NCBI GenBank assembly: GCA_001464935.1
Contig: LNEL01000054.1
Location: 85,407-149,406 of the forward strand
From: Gammaproteobacteria bacterium Ga0077536
GTDB lineage: Bacteria; Pseudomonadota; Gammaproteobacteria; Ga0077536
Length of the DNA stretch: 64,000 nucleotides
Direction of reading: 5' to 3'
In this document: piece by piece, positions 31,988 through 40,429 of the stretch
How the letters are laid out: each line of letters starts with the position of its first letter
Numbering within the stretch: position 1 is the stretch's first letter
Position numbers and translations under genes: made by a program
The notes under the pieces: generated by a model
Databases searched by the model: none
What the model was told of the DNA's origin: nothing
Seen by the model: only the letters and a program-made list of their open reading frames with translations

Positions 31988-34360
31988 TCAGAAGTCGTAA
32001 TTCAAGGTCACGCGCACATTGCGGGCGTCCCCCTTGTACAGGAAGCTGCCCGACTGGTAGCCGGCCACAAAGTAGTCTTCGTTGGTGATGTTGCCGGCGT
32101 TGATGCGCACGTTCGCGTCCTTGTTGATTCGGAAGTCCGCGAAAAGATCGCCGACCGCGTAGTCCGGAATCGGCTGCGTATAGCGATTGAGCGCATCGAA
32201 ACTCGGTGCGGTATCGGGTTGGCCGGCGAAGCGCTCACCCTCGTATTTCATTGCCGCGCCGACGGCGAAGCGCTCGGTGGCCTGGAAGCGCAGCTGGAAC
32301 GACGCCGTGACATCGGCGAAGTTGCTGAGCGTTTTGCCGATGCGGGTCGGATTGTTCGACTCCTTGATTTTCGCGTCCATCCACGCCACGCCGCCCTGGG
32401 CGGACAGGCGTTGCGTGATATTGCCGGCGAGACCGAGTTCGACGCCGTTGATGCGGCTCCTGCCGGTGTTCAGGGTGCCGAGATTGTCGTAGCGGTTCGG
32501 ATCGCCGGGGTTGGTGATCGCGGTTTCGAACACGTCGTTCTTGTTGATGCGGAAGATGGCCGCGGTCGCGAGCAGCTTCTGATCGAACAGGTTCCACTTG
32601 GTGCCGAGTTCGAAGCTTTCGGTCTCCTCGGGCGCGCCGCTGAACTCCCCGTCCGGCGCGACGGCGAGACCGCCGTAGGCGCCGCTGGTGCCGACGTCCG
32701 ACTCGCCGCCATTGATGTCCGCCGCAGTCGCGAACGCGAAGTAGGCGTTGGCGTAGGGCAGGAACTTGAAGGTCAGACCGGCGTGATAGCTCCAGATCGA
32801 ATCATCGAGATCGAAGCGCGCCTCGCGGCCGGCAGTGTTGCGCGTCAGCAGATCATAGGTGTAGTCGTCATGACGGACGCCGCCGAAAGCCGACCAGCGC
32901 GCGGTGAGATCGATCGTGTCCATCAGCGAATAGGCGACCGTCTGAATGTTCCAGTCGCTGTCGTAATTGCCCTTGGCGATCACGCGTTGCATGAAGCCGT
33001 TGATGTTCGGCACCGGTCCGCCGTTGACCTGCGTCGCGCAGAAGCCATCGTCGGGGGCGGTCCCGGGATCGTTGCCGTCGGGGAATTTGCAGTTCGGCGT
33101 ATTGGCGACGTTGAACACACCGTTCACGGCCTTGTGATCGGTGTATTCAAGACCGAAGTTGAACTGGTGCAGCATGCCGAACAGCGTGCGGTCGACGAAC
33201 AGGTTGGTCTGGTTCGCGAGGTAATCGATATCCTGCCAGCCTTGATGGGTGCTGAGAGAGATTGCCTCGAAGGCGCCACCCGGACTGCTGCGATCGGTGG
33301 TGCGCAAACGCGCACCGATCGCCACATAGCGGTTCGCGGCCTGGCCGAGACGCGTGGCGTTCGCGAGTCTTGTCGCGGGATCGAACGCGTAGGAGAGCCG
33401 GGCAGTGACCGTATCGATGTCGGAGCCAAGGAGGTCCTCGTTCTGCGCATAGACCGGGACGCCGGTCGCCGGACGGCGGTCACCATTGGCGACACTGCCG
33501 GTCAGGAAGAAGCCGAGGTCGGGCGTGTCTTCGGCGCGCAGCACGTAGACGTCGAACAAGGCCGAAAACTTCGCGTTCGGTTCATAGAGGCCTGACAGCG
33601 CGAGCCCGATGCGCTCGCGATCGGCCGGATCGCGATCCGGCACATCTTCATAAGCGTGCAGGAAGTTGCCGCGCACGGCGAAGTTCTCGCCCAGCGGCTG
33701 GTTGACGTCGATCGTCGTGCGGTGGTGAGCATCGGTGCCGACGGCAGCCGAGAGCTTTGCGAAACTGTAGTCGCGGCTCGCCTGCTTGGTGATCGAGTTC
33801 ACCGCGCCACCCGTCGTGCCGCGGCCACCGAAGCTCGAGTCCGGGCCCTTGGAGATTTCGACCTGCTCGACGGCAAAGCTCTCGCGAATGCTCATGCCGG
33901 GATCGCGCAGACCGTCGACGAAGACGTCGCTGCGCGCTTCCTGACCGCGGATGATGTAGCGGTCGCCGAAGGCGTTGCCGTTCTCCCCGGTACCGACCGT
34001 GATGCCGGGCTGGGTGTCGAGGATTTCGCGCAGATCCGTGTAGCCGGAATCCTCGATCTGCTTTTTCGTCAGCACCTGGATGTTCTTCGGCGTCTCTGCG
34101 ATGTCCTTGCGGTAGCGGGCGTCGCCGGACTTTTTCGCCTTGTAGGGCGCACCGGGCTCGGCGTAAGGATTGGTGTCGAGCGTGCGGTCCTGCACCGACA
34201 CGGTATCCAGGTCGACGACGTCGGTGTCGTCCGCGGCCATGGCCTGCGGTGCGAGCACGACGGAGCTGAGGCCGAGGACGAGTGCCGTGCGGCACAGCTC
34301 GGACTGGGGGGTACGGACCTGTTCGCGTAGCGAACGGGGTTTGCGGACGAATATAGACAT
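31988..34360 (-). CDS. TonB-dependent catecholate siderophore receptor (Fiu-like)
   Basis: A 790-residue outer-membrane receptor with a long signal region (cleavage near QAMAADD). A TonB-box-like DLDTVSVQD lies near residues 50-58. The plug domain carries PKNIQVLTKKQIEDSG, YIIRGQEARSDVFVDGLRD and GPDSSFGGRGTTGGAVNSITK (in part), typical of the Fiu family. The 22-stranded barrel ends with NVRVTLNYDF, a terminal Phe as required for BAM insertion. A strong ribosome binding site (AGGGAGAAAG) precedes ATG 34360. It imports a ferric siderophore using the TonB-ExbBD proteins encoded upstream. Confidence 0.95.
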   Translation of the reverse strand: MSIFVRKPRSLREQVRTPQSELCRTALVLGLSSVVLAPQAMAADDTDVVDLDTVSVQDRTLDTNPYAEPGAPYKAKKSGDARYRKDIAETPKNIQVLTKKQIEDSGYTDLREILDTQPGITVGTGENGNAFGDRYIIRGQEARSDVFVDGLRDPGMSIRESFAVEQVEISKGPDSSFGGRGTTGGAVNSITKQASRDYSFAKLSAAVGTDAHHRTTIDVNQPLGENFAVRGNFLHAYEDVPDRDPADRERIGLALSGLYEPNAKFSALFDVYVLRAEDTPDLGFFLTGSVANGDRRPATGVPVYAQNEDLLGSDIDTVTARLSYAFDPATRLANATRLGQAANRYVAIGARLRTTDRSSPGGAFEAISLSTHQGWQDIDYLANQTNLFVDRTLFGMLHQFNFGLEYTDHKAVNGVFNVANTPNCKFPDGNDPGTAPDDGFCATQVNGGPVPNINGFMQRVIAKGNYDSDWNIQTVAYSLMDTIDLTARWSAFGGVRHDDYTYDLLTRNTAGREARFDLDDSIWSYHAGLTFKFLPYANAYFAFATAADINGGESDVGTSGAYGGLAVAPDGEFSGAPEETESFELGTKWNLFDQKLLATAAIFRINKNDVFETAITNPGDPNRYDNLGTLNTGRSRINGVELGLAGNITQRLSAQGGVAWMDAKIKESNNPTRIGKTLSNFADVTASFQLRFQATERFAVGAAMKYEGERFAGQPDTAPSFDALNRYTQPIPDYAVGDLFADFRINKDANVRINAGNITNEDYFVAGYQSGSFLYKGDARNVRVTLNYDF

Positions 34361-34437
34361 CGCTTTCTCCCTATGGGTTGGTTCGGGGTCTGGCGGCGGC
34401 TACTACCCTCTGGAAACTGGCTCGATTTGGTTTGGCG

Positions 34438-35313
34438 CTAGTGGTCTGTCAGCAACGAGTACTCGATCGGCACCGACAGTGTCAGGCTGCGTTTGCCCAT
34501 GGACGTCGGAATCGCCGGCAACGGACTCGCGCGCGTCAGCATGCGTTCCGCGGCATGGTCGAGATCTGCATGGCCCGACGATCGCTCGATGCTCGATCCG
34601 ACCACGCTGCCCTGCGCGTCGATGGTGAACTTGAGCACGACGCGTCCCTCGACCTTTTCCTTGCGCAGCGCCGCGGGATACACCTTGAAGCGGTTCAGGC
34701 GCTGCAGCAGCGCGGCGAAATAGGCCCGATTGTCCGCCGGATTGCCGGTGCTGCCTGCCGCACGCTGCGGCGCTGTGGTCGGCGCCGCGGCGGCAGTGGC
34801 AGATGCGGTGCCGGCGGCGGCAGCCGTCGTGGCGGCAGCGGCCGGTGCCGGCGCCGATGGCGCAGGAGTGAACTTGCGTGGCGGCGAGGGTGCTGCCGGC
34901 ACGGGTGACTCGGTCCGCTCCGGTGGCGCAGGCGTCGGCTGCGGCATCGGGGTGGGCGCTGGCGCGACTTCGCGCGCGGCGCGGGCGGCCGTCGTCGTCA
35001 ACGGGCGTGGTTCGGCCTTCGCCGCGAGCGCGGCGGACGGGCGTTTCGCCCGTGGTGCGGGTTTGGATGGCGCAACCGGTTGGGGCGGCCGGGGCGGGGT
35101 GCGCATCGCGAGAGGAGCGGCGGATGCGGGTTTCGCACGCGCCGGCGCCGGGCTTGCCGCCGGCGCCTGAATGATCTGCCCCATGATCGGCGCCGCCGCG
35201 CTCAGCGGCGGCGGCTCGCGGTGCGCGGCCAGCAGCGCGGCAAGTACCAGCGCATGCAGCACCAGCACGCTGACGAGATCGAACGGGCCGACCTGCTGCG
35301 GGGCGATGTCCAC
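34438..35313 (-). CDS. tonB: Energy transducer TonB
   Basis: A 291-residue TonB with an N-terminal signal anchor (residues 10-30), a long Pro/Ala-rich periplasmic spacer and a C-terminal TonB domain (about 215-291). The domain shows NRFKVYPAALRKEKVEGRV and LTLSVPIEYSL. The start appears to be GTG 35313, one base after the exbD stop. It energises the receptor encoded next, 77 bp downstream. Confidence 0.93.
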   Translation of the reverse strand: MDIAPQQVGPFDLVSVLVLHALVLAALLAAHREPPPLSAAAPIMGQIIQAPAASPAPARAKPASAAPLAMRTPPRPPQPVAPSKPAPRAKRPSAALAAKAEPRPLTTTAARAAREVAPAPTPMPQPTPAPPERTESPVPAAPSPPRKFTPAPSAPAPAAAATTAAAAGTASATAAAAPTTAPQRAAGSTGNPADNRAYFAALLQRLNRFKVYPAALRKEKVEGRVVLKFTIDAQGSVVGSSIERSSGHADLDHAAERMLTRASPLPAIPTSMGKRSLTLSVPIEYSLLTDH

Positions 35314-35314
35314 G

Positions 35315-35734
35315 TCAGCGCGCTGCTGCCGGATCGGTGACGAAACCGATCCGCGTGAGGCCGGCCGCCGAGACCGCCGACATCACGCGGACGACCTTGC
35401 GATAGGGGGTGGCCCCGTCGGCCCGAAGATGGATTTCGGGTGGAGGTGTCGCGTCACGCAGCGCATCGAGTCGCGGCGCGAGCGCCTTCCAGGGCAGCCT
35501 TTCGCGATTCCAGTAGAGCGCGCCGCTCGTATCGACGGACAGTGCAATGGTGTCCGGCTGGACCTCGTTCAGGACGCTCGTCGCCTTCGGCAGGTCGATC
35601 TTCACCGCATGGGTCAGCAACGGCGCCGTGACCAGCAGCACGATCACCAGCACGAGCATGATGTCGATCAGCGGGACCATGTTGATGTCCGCGTTGGCCT
35701 GCTCACGGCCATGGCGCGCGCTTGCGCGGATCAT
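35315..35734 (-). CDS. exbD: Biopolymer transport protein ExbD
   Basis: A 139-residue ExbD with one N-terminal helix containing the essential proton-path Asp24 (NMVPLIDIMLVLVIV). A periplasmic domain follows, with DLPKATS, IHLRADGATPYRKVV and the end TRIGFVTDP. The start ATG 35734 overlaps the exbB stop (ATGA), which is why I reject a longer upstream start. Confidence 0.94.
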   Translation of the reverse strand: MIRASARHGREQANADINMVPLIDIMLVLVIVLLVTAPLLTHAVKIDLPKATSVLNEVQPDTIALSVDTSGALYWNRERLPWKALAPRLDALRDATPPPEIHLRADGATPYRKVVRVMSAVSAAGLTRIGFVTDPAAAR

Positions 35735-36393
35735 GCGCGCTCCGCCGTCAGCGTCGCGGAACCGCGCCACAGGCACGCGTCGGCAAACTTCTCCAGTTCG
35801 GCAATCTGCAGCCGTATCTGGCGCTGGAAAGCGTTGTAGGCGAGCCCGGCCGGAATCGCGACGGCGAGGCCGCAGGCGGTCATGATCAACGCTTCACCGA
35901 TGGGCCCGGCGACCTGGTCCAGCGAGCTCTGGCCGGTGGCCGCAATCCGCAGCAGTGCGTGGTAAATGCCCCAGACCGTCCCGAACAGGCCGACGAAAGG
36001 TGCGCTCGAGGCGATCGACGCGAGCGCTGTCTGGCCCGCTTCGAGGCTCGCCACCTCATCGTCGAGGCGATGCTGCAGCGCGCCGCGTGCTGCTTCGCCC
36101 GTGCTGCCGTCGCCGTGGCGGGCACTGGCGATGCGCGCGAGCGGGGCTCTGCGCGCATGGTCCTCGACGATGCGCGGGCGGCTCGCCGGGTCCGTCGTCG
36201 CGGTGAGGGCGCTCAGGAAGCGACGGTTGTCCCGGCGCATTGTCGCCGTCCGGCGCAGGCGACCGACGATCACGGCCCAGCTCAGAACCGACATGCACAG
36301 CAGAAGGCCGAAGAGGCCGAGGCCCACCGCGTCCGCATGCGCGAGGAAATGGACGAAGCCGAGCGTTTCTTCTGGCGTGGCGGTCGGTGTCAT
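35731..36393 (-). CDS. exbB: Biopolymer transport protein ExbB
   Basis: A MotA/TolQ/ExbB-type proton channel subunit of 220 residues with three membrane helices. The conserved segments are ASIASSAPFVGLFGTVWGIYHA and GPIGEALIMTACGLAVAIPAGLAYNAF, both shown only in outline here (APFVGLFGTVWGI, GEALIMTACGLAVAIPA). ATG 36393 has GAGA six bases upstream; ATG 36399 or GTG 36420 are alternatives. It forms the motor with ExbD for TonB. Confidence 0.92.
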   Translation of the reverse strand: MTPTATPEETLGFVHFLAHADAVGLGLFGLLLCMSVLSWAVIVGRLRRTATMRRDNRRFLSALTATTDPASRPRIVEDHARRAPLARIASARHGDGSTGEAARGALQHRLDDEVASLEAGQTALASIASSAPFVGLFGTVWGIYHALLRIAATGQSSLDQVAGPIGEALIMTACGLAVAIPAGLAYNAFQRQIRLQIAELEKFADACLWRGSATLTAERA

Positions 36394-36453
36394 CTGCATT
36401 CTCGTCTGGCTTGGTGGCACGCTGGCGCTGGGGAGCGTCCACGCGGTGCAGGG

Positions 36454-36645
36454 TTACTTGGTCAGGATCAGCTTGCCGCTCGACGTGCGCCGCAGGCGAT
36501 ACAGCGTTCCTTCATGCCTGATGCGGATCTCCTCGTGTTCCGCCATCAATTCGCGCGACGCGTACTCCGGTGACGCACTTGCACCGTCCGCGGCGGACGC
36601 GGTGCCGTGATCCGGTAAATCGCCCTCAGGCCGGCGCGCTGGCAT
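36454..36645 (-). CDS. hemP: Hemin uptake protein HemP
   Basis: A 63-residue small protein whose C-terminal half, IRIRHEGTLYRLRRTSSGKL followed by ILTK, is the HemP signature. The first 30 residues are variable. HemP often heads haem or iron uptake operons and has been linked to regulation of haem-uptake genes in Burkholderia. Here it heads hemP-exbB-exbD-tonB-receptor, although the receptor looks like a siderophore type. ATG 36645 is used. Confidence 0.88.
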   Translation of the reverse strand: MPARRPEGDLPDHGTASAADGASASPEYASRELMAEHEEIRIRHEGTLYRLRRTSSGKLILTK

Positions 36646-36781
36646 GCTCAATCAATCCGTTTCAATCGTGGTGCACGTTCCGCCGTCGGGGAGACCGCGG
36701 GACGACGGTACTCGCGCAGCCCCCGCTGCGCAGCGTGCGACCTTCCCGGCGACAGGGGCCTGGGATGGTCTGGATAATTAA

Positions 36782-36800
36782 CTTAATACGAATCATTCGC
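36782..36800 (-). promoter_or_regulatory. Fur-box-like operator upstream of hemP
   Basis: CTTAATACGAATCATTCGC matches the 19-bp Fur consensus GATAATGATAATCATTATC at about 12 positions. It lies in an AT-rich island (36775-36815) within GC-rich DNA, about 140 bp before hemP. Fur repression of the operon under iron sufficiency is inferred from this and from gene content. Confidence 0.65.
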
Positions 36801-37429
36801 ATTAGCAATAGCATAAACGGGCGTGCCGCTGCCGGCCGAACTGCCCGCTGCCACAAGCGACATCGGTCGCCACGGCACGGCGACCGGAACGTTCCGGCCC
36901 CGACGCCCGCGGGCGTTGCCGTCCCGGCGGCGGACGCGCCGGGGCGGCATGCGCCGGGACCAGCGGCGGACAGCGACATCAGGCGGAGGCTGACCGACCT
37001 GTTGCGATCTGATCGGCGGGGCATGTGTGCTCGTGGCGCCCGGTGCCGTTGCCAGGCGAAGGGGCGAGTTGCGCCTGGACGCTGGCAGGCCGCATCGGCG
37101 TGGTGATTCGAATGATGGGCGGACCGGTTGAAGTGGCACCTTGCCAGCATCGCCGTGCCGCGAAGACCGAAGCCGCCAGCGTCATGAGCCGCAGGCGTGG
37201 CGGGTGCCTGGCCGTATCGCCCGGTTGCCCGTTGGGGCGGATGCCATGACCCGTGTAGCGCGGCCTCGTCGGCCGGCTGCTCGCCGCGGGTACCCGCCTC
37301 GATCGGTTGCCCGGACAGCCCGGAAGACGGCAAGGCGAAACGTCGTCCTGGAGAGGCTGAGGTCAGGCGCTGAAGTTTCGGCAGTCCTGCAGGCGTGCAT
37401 GAATCGCGGGTGCGGTGACCCGCTGGCGC
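36801..37429. other. Gene-free region between the iron operon and tRNA-Glu
   Basis: About 630 bp in which I find no coding frame with recognisable protein features on either strand. Open frames exist, but they are rich in Arg, Ala and Pro with no family motif, as expected from random high-GC DNA. It may be a decayed gene or untranslated spacer. A small palindrome GGAACGTTCC lies near 36890. Confidence 0.5.
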
Positions 37430-37449
37430 GGCCTCGCGTCAGCGAGGCC
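37430..37449 (-). terminator. Hairpin just downstream of tRNA-Glu
   Basis: GGCCTCGC-GTCA-GCGAGGCC forms a perfect 8-bp stem with a four-base loop, ending five bases after the tRNA CCA on the minus strand. There is no T-run, so it may act as a processing or attenuating stem rather than a full intrinsic terminator. Confidence 0.5.
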
Positions 37450-37454
37450 TGGAT

Positions 37455-37530
37455 TGGTACTCCCTAGGGGGTTCGAACCCCTGTTCTCGCCGTGAGAGGG
37501 CGATGTCCTGGGCCACTAGACGAAGGGAGC
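37455..37530 (-). tRNA. tRNA-Glu (anticodon CTC)
   Basis: A 76-base gene whose minus strand reads GCTCCCTTCGTCTAG at the 5-prime end and has an encoded CCA. The acceptor stem GCTCCCT pairs with AGGGAGT (one G-U at the end). The anticodon loop CTCTCAC gives CTC at 37494-37496. The T arm is GGGGTTCGAACCCC. The D arm and GGCCCAGGACA resemble other tRNA-Glu genes. A CTC anticodon decodes GAG, frequent in this GC-rich genome. Confidence 0.93.
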
Positions 37531-37546
37531 CTTGTGACAGGCCAGT

Positions 37547-37575
37547 ATTATATAAGGGACGAGGCCGCCAGGTCA
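37547..37575 (-). promoter_or_regulatory. tRNA-Glu promoter
   Basis: On the minus strand TATAAT (plus-strand ATTATA, 37547-37552) is a perfect -10 box about 17 bases before the tRNA. A CTGACC -35-like box lies about 18 bp upstream. The AT-rich patch stands out in GC-rich DNA. Confidence 0.65.
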
Positions 37576-37775
37576 GCCGTCTTTTCGCAATGCGTCGCGC
37601 ACAGCGACGCCCGATCGGATTAAAATCGGGCACCAGCGCCCGCGCGGCGCCCGCCTGGTCAGGGTTGCGAACCCCGGCAGGTGGTGCGTGCGCCGGGTGC
37701 CGTCCGTGTCCCGGCCCTTTGTCCCGTCTCCGCCGGGCGCCGCCGGACCCCATTTGGCGAGAGGAAATATCCGTC

Positions 37776-39137
37776 TTGATCGAACCAGCGAACCACGCCG
37801 ACAACGTCGTCCAGTTGCGCCCCCAGCCGCGCATCTACGCGCGCAGCGAGCACACGATTTCCCGCAAGTACGTCTCGGAGAGCGCGCTCAAGGTCCTCTA
37901 CCGTCTCGACAAGGCCGGCTTCCAGGCCTACCTGGTCGGCGGCAGCGTGCGGGATCTGCTGCTCGGCCGCGAACCGAAAGATTTCGACATCGCCACCAAT
38001 GCGCTGCCCGAACAGGTGCGCGAACTGTTCCGCAACTGTCGCCTGATCGGGCGCCGCTTTCGCCTCGCCCACGTCCAGTTCGGGCGCGAAATCATCGAGG
38101 TCGCGACCTTCCGCGCGCAGCATGACGGCGACACCGAAGGCGCGGCGATGACCGACCAGGGCCGCATCCTGCGTGACAATGTCTATGGCACGCTTGAAGA
38201 GGATGTGTGGCGGCGTGATTTCACGGTCAATGCGCTGTATTACAACATCGCCGATTTCTCGATCGTCGATCACGTCGGCGGGGTCGAGGATCTGCGCGCC
38301 GGCCGCATGCGGCTCATCGGCGATCCCGACAAGCGCTATCGCGAAGATCCGGTGCGGATGCTGCGCGCCGTGCGCTTTGCGACCAAGCTCGGCTTCCTGC
38401 TCGACCAGGCGACGCTGGCCGCGATTCCGCGCCTGCGCCATCTGCTCGAAGACATCGCCCCCGCGCGCCTCTTCGACGAGATGCTGAAGCTGTTCCAGGG
38501 CGGCGTGGGTCTGCAGACTTTCGAAGCGCTGCGTCATCACGGGCTGTTCCACTGCCTGTTTCCGCTGACGGACGAGCATCTGGACGGCGGCGAAGGCGAG
38601 TTCGCGCAACGGCTCATTGCCGCCGCCCTGCGCAGCACGGACGCGCGCGTCGCCGACAACAAACCGATCACGCCGGCCTTCCTGCTCGCGGCCCTGCTGT
38701 GGCATGTCGTCGAAGAGGAAGCCGAAAAGCTGGTCGCCAACGGCGTGACCGCACATGACGCGCTGGGCTTTGCCGCCGACACCGTGATCTCGAAGCAGAT
38801 TGCGCGGATCGCGATGCCGCGACGCTTCAGCAACGTCACACGCGAAATCTGGGCCCTGCAGTCCAAACTCGAGAAGCCGACGCCCAAGCGTATCCCGCGC
38901 GCGCTCGAGCATCCGCGTTTCCGTGCCGCCTACGATTTCCTCGTGCTGCGCGCCGAAGCCGGCGATCCGGTGCAGGAAGAAGCCACGTTCTGGACCGAGT
39001 TTCTCGCCGCCGAAGAAGGCGATGCGCGCGAAACCCTGCTGCAGAACCTGCGCAGCCAGCCCGAGGGTGCACGCACGGGCGTGTCCGCGAAGCGTCGGCG
39101 CCGTCGCCGCCGCCGGCCACCCGCCGTCGCAGAGTGA
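37776..39137 (+). CDS. pcnB: Poly(A) polymerase I
   Basis: A 453-residue class II nucleotidyltransferase that adds 3-prime poly(A) tails to RNA and promotes decay. The N-terminal domain shows YLVGGSVRDLLLGREPKDFDIATNA (in part VGGSVRDLLLG and DFDIATNA), the catalytic Asp pair, then RRDFTVNALYYN and GDPDKRYREDPVRMLRAVRF (part: YREDPVRMLRAVRF). The C-terminus ends in an Arg-rich RNA-binding tail. TTG 37776 is chosen because GAGAGGAAA lies eight to nine bases upstream and the preceding in-frame sequence lacks family character. folK begins six bases after the stop. Confidence 0.95.
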   Translation: MIEPANHADNVVQLRPQPRIYARSEHTISRKYVSESALKVLYRLDKAGFQAYLVGGSVRDLLLGREPKDFDIATNALPEQVRELFRNCRLIGRRFRLAHVQFGREIIEVATFRAQHDGDTEGAAMTDQGRILRDNVYGTLEEDVWRRDFTVNALYYNIADFSIVDHVGGVEDLRAGRMRLIGDPDKRYREDPVRMLRAVRFATKLGFLLDQATLAAIPRLRHLLEDIAPARLFDEMLKLFQGGVGLQTFEALRHHGLFHCLFPLTDEHLDGGEGEFAQRLIAAALRSTDARVADNKPITPAFLLAALLWHVVEEEAEKLVANGVTAHDALGFAADTVISKQIARIAMPRRFSNVTREIWALQSKLEKPTPKRIPRALEHPRFRAAYDFLVLRAEAGDPVQEEATFWTEFLAAEEGDARETLLQNLRSQPEGARTGVSAKRRRRRRRRPPAVAE

Positions 39138-39143
39138 CGGGCC

Positions 39144-39638
39144 GTGACGTCCGCCGGGCCGGTGCCCGTCTATGTCGGCATCGGCGCGAACCTCGATGAT
39201 CCCGTGCAACAGGTGACGAGCGCGCTGCGCGAGCTCGCTGCCCTGCCACAGACCAGCCTGACGAAAGCCTCCTCCTTGTACCGCACGCCACCGATGGGCC
39301 CGCCCGATCAACCTGACTACATCAATGCGGTCGCCGCGCTCGAGACCACGCTGGCGCCGCTCGCGTTGCTCGACGAACTGCAGCACCTCGAGCAGTTGCA
39401 CCGGCGCGTGCGCGGTGCCGAGCGCTGGGGGCCGCGCACGCTCGACCTCGATCTGCTGCTGTACGGCGACGAGTGCATCGCGCATCCCCGCCTGAGCGTG
39501 CCGCATCCGGGACTCGCGCAGCGCGCCTTCGTGCTGCTGCCGCTCGCCGAAATCGCGCCGGCCGTGACGGTGCCCGGGCTCGGGCCGGTGAGCGCCCTGT
39601 GCGCCGCCGTGTCGGCCGACGGAATCTCGCGCCTGTGA
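39144..39638 (+). CDS. folK: HPPK, 6-hydroxymethyl-7,8-dihydropterin pyrophosphokinase
   Basis: A 164-residue folate-pathway enzyme transferring pyrophosphate from ATP to 6-hydroxymethyl-dihydropterin. It begins VYVGIGANLDDP, has SLYRTPPMGPPDQPDYINAV and the signature ERWGPRTLDLDLLLYG, then HPRLSVPHPGLAQRAFVLLPL. The start is GTG 39144. Its stop overlaps the GTG of the next gene. Confidence 0.96.
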   Translation: MTSAGPVPVYVGIGANLDDPVQQVTSALRELAALPQTSLTKASSLYRTPPMGPPDQPDYINAVAALETTLAPLALLDELQHLEQLHRRVRGAERWGPRTLDLDLLLYGDECIAHPRLSVPHPGLAQRAFVLLPLAEIAPAVTVPGLGPVSALCAAVSADGISRL

Positions 39639-40300
39639 CCGCGCCCGCCGCCGAGGGCAATGCGCCGGCAGCCGCGCGCTTCATCGCCATCGAAGGCCCC
39701 ATCGGGGTCGGCAAGACCAGCCTGGCGCGTCGACTGGCCGCGACCTGGCAGACCGAACTGCTGCTGGAGGGCGCGGCCGAGAATCCGTTTCTGCCGAAAT
39801 TCTACGAGGACCCGCGTCGCTATGCGCTCGCGACCCAGCTCCACTTCCTGTTTCAGCGCACGCGTGAGCTGCAGGCGCGCAGCCAGGCGGATTTGTTCGC
39901 GCCGCGCCTGACCGCCGACTTCCTGTTCGAGAAGGATCGGCTGTTCGCGCGCGTCGCGCTCGATGACGACGAGTTCGCGCTGTACCAGGAAATCTACCAG
40001 CGCGTGGTGCAGACGCTGCCGGGGCCGTCGCTGGTGATCTATCTCCAGGCCTCGGTGCCGACCCTGCTCAAGCGTGTGGCCCGTCGCGGCATCGATTACG
40101 AACAGGGCATCGAAGCCGACTACCTCGCGCGACTGTGCACGGAATACGTCGAGTTCTTCTACCGCTACGACGACACACCGCTGCTGATCGTCAACGCCGA
40201 GGAGATCAACCTGGTCGACAACGACGAGCATTACGCGCTGTTGCTCGCCGAGATCGAACAGGGCGTCGTCGGGCGGCGTTATTTCAATCCTGGCGTATAG
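39635..40300 (+). CDS. Deoxynucleoside kinase family protein
   Basis: A 221-residue P-loop kinase of the deoxyguanosine/deoxyadenosine kinase family. It has Walker A GPIGVGKTS near residue 22, the ENPFLPKFYEDPRRYALATQ segment with the substrate-side Glu-Asn, and an ERxR-like lid that appears as KRVARRGIDYE. The GTG start 39635 overlaps the folK stop. The gene sits in the usual folK-kinase-pan order of Betaproteobacteria, but panB is missing after it. Confidence 0.9.
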   Translation: MTAPAAEGNAPAAARFIAIEGPIGVGKTSLARRLAATWQTELLLEGAAENPFLPKFYEDPRRYALATQLHFLFQRTRELQARSQADLFAPRLTADFLFEKDRLFARVALDDDEFALYQEIYQRVVQTLPGPSLVIYLQASVPTLLKRVARRGIDYEQGIEADYLARLCTEYVEFFYRYDDTPLLIVNAEEINLVDNDEHYALLLAEIEQGVVGRRYFNPGV

Positions 40301-40429
40301 TCCGGTGACCACGATCCCGCTCGCGATTCCCGCTGACCCATCGGCAACTTCCCGGCGATAGCGCCTGATGCAGCGGGTGCCGCTGCGCTAGACTGACAAG
40401 GTTGAACCTATGAACTCGAAGCATCATTC

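Noticed and set aside
30905-33595. An 896-codon open frame antisense to the oxidase and receptor genes
   Set aside because: It spans two real genes on the opposite strand and encodes low-complexity Arg/Glu/Val-rich sequence.
36979-37333. Short open frames in the gene-free stretch before tRNA-Glu
   Set aside because: They are Arg/Ala/Pro-rich, exist on several frames at once and lack family motifs or good start signals.
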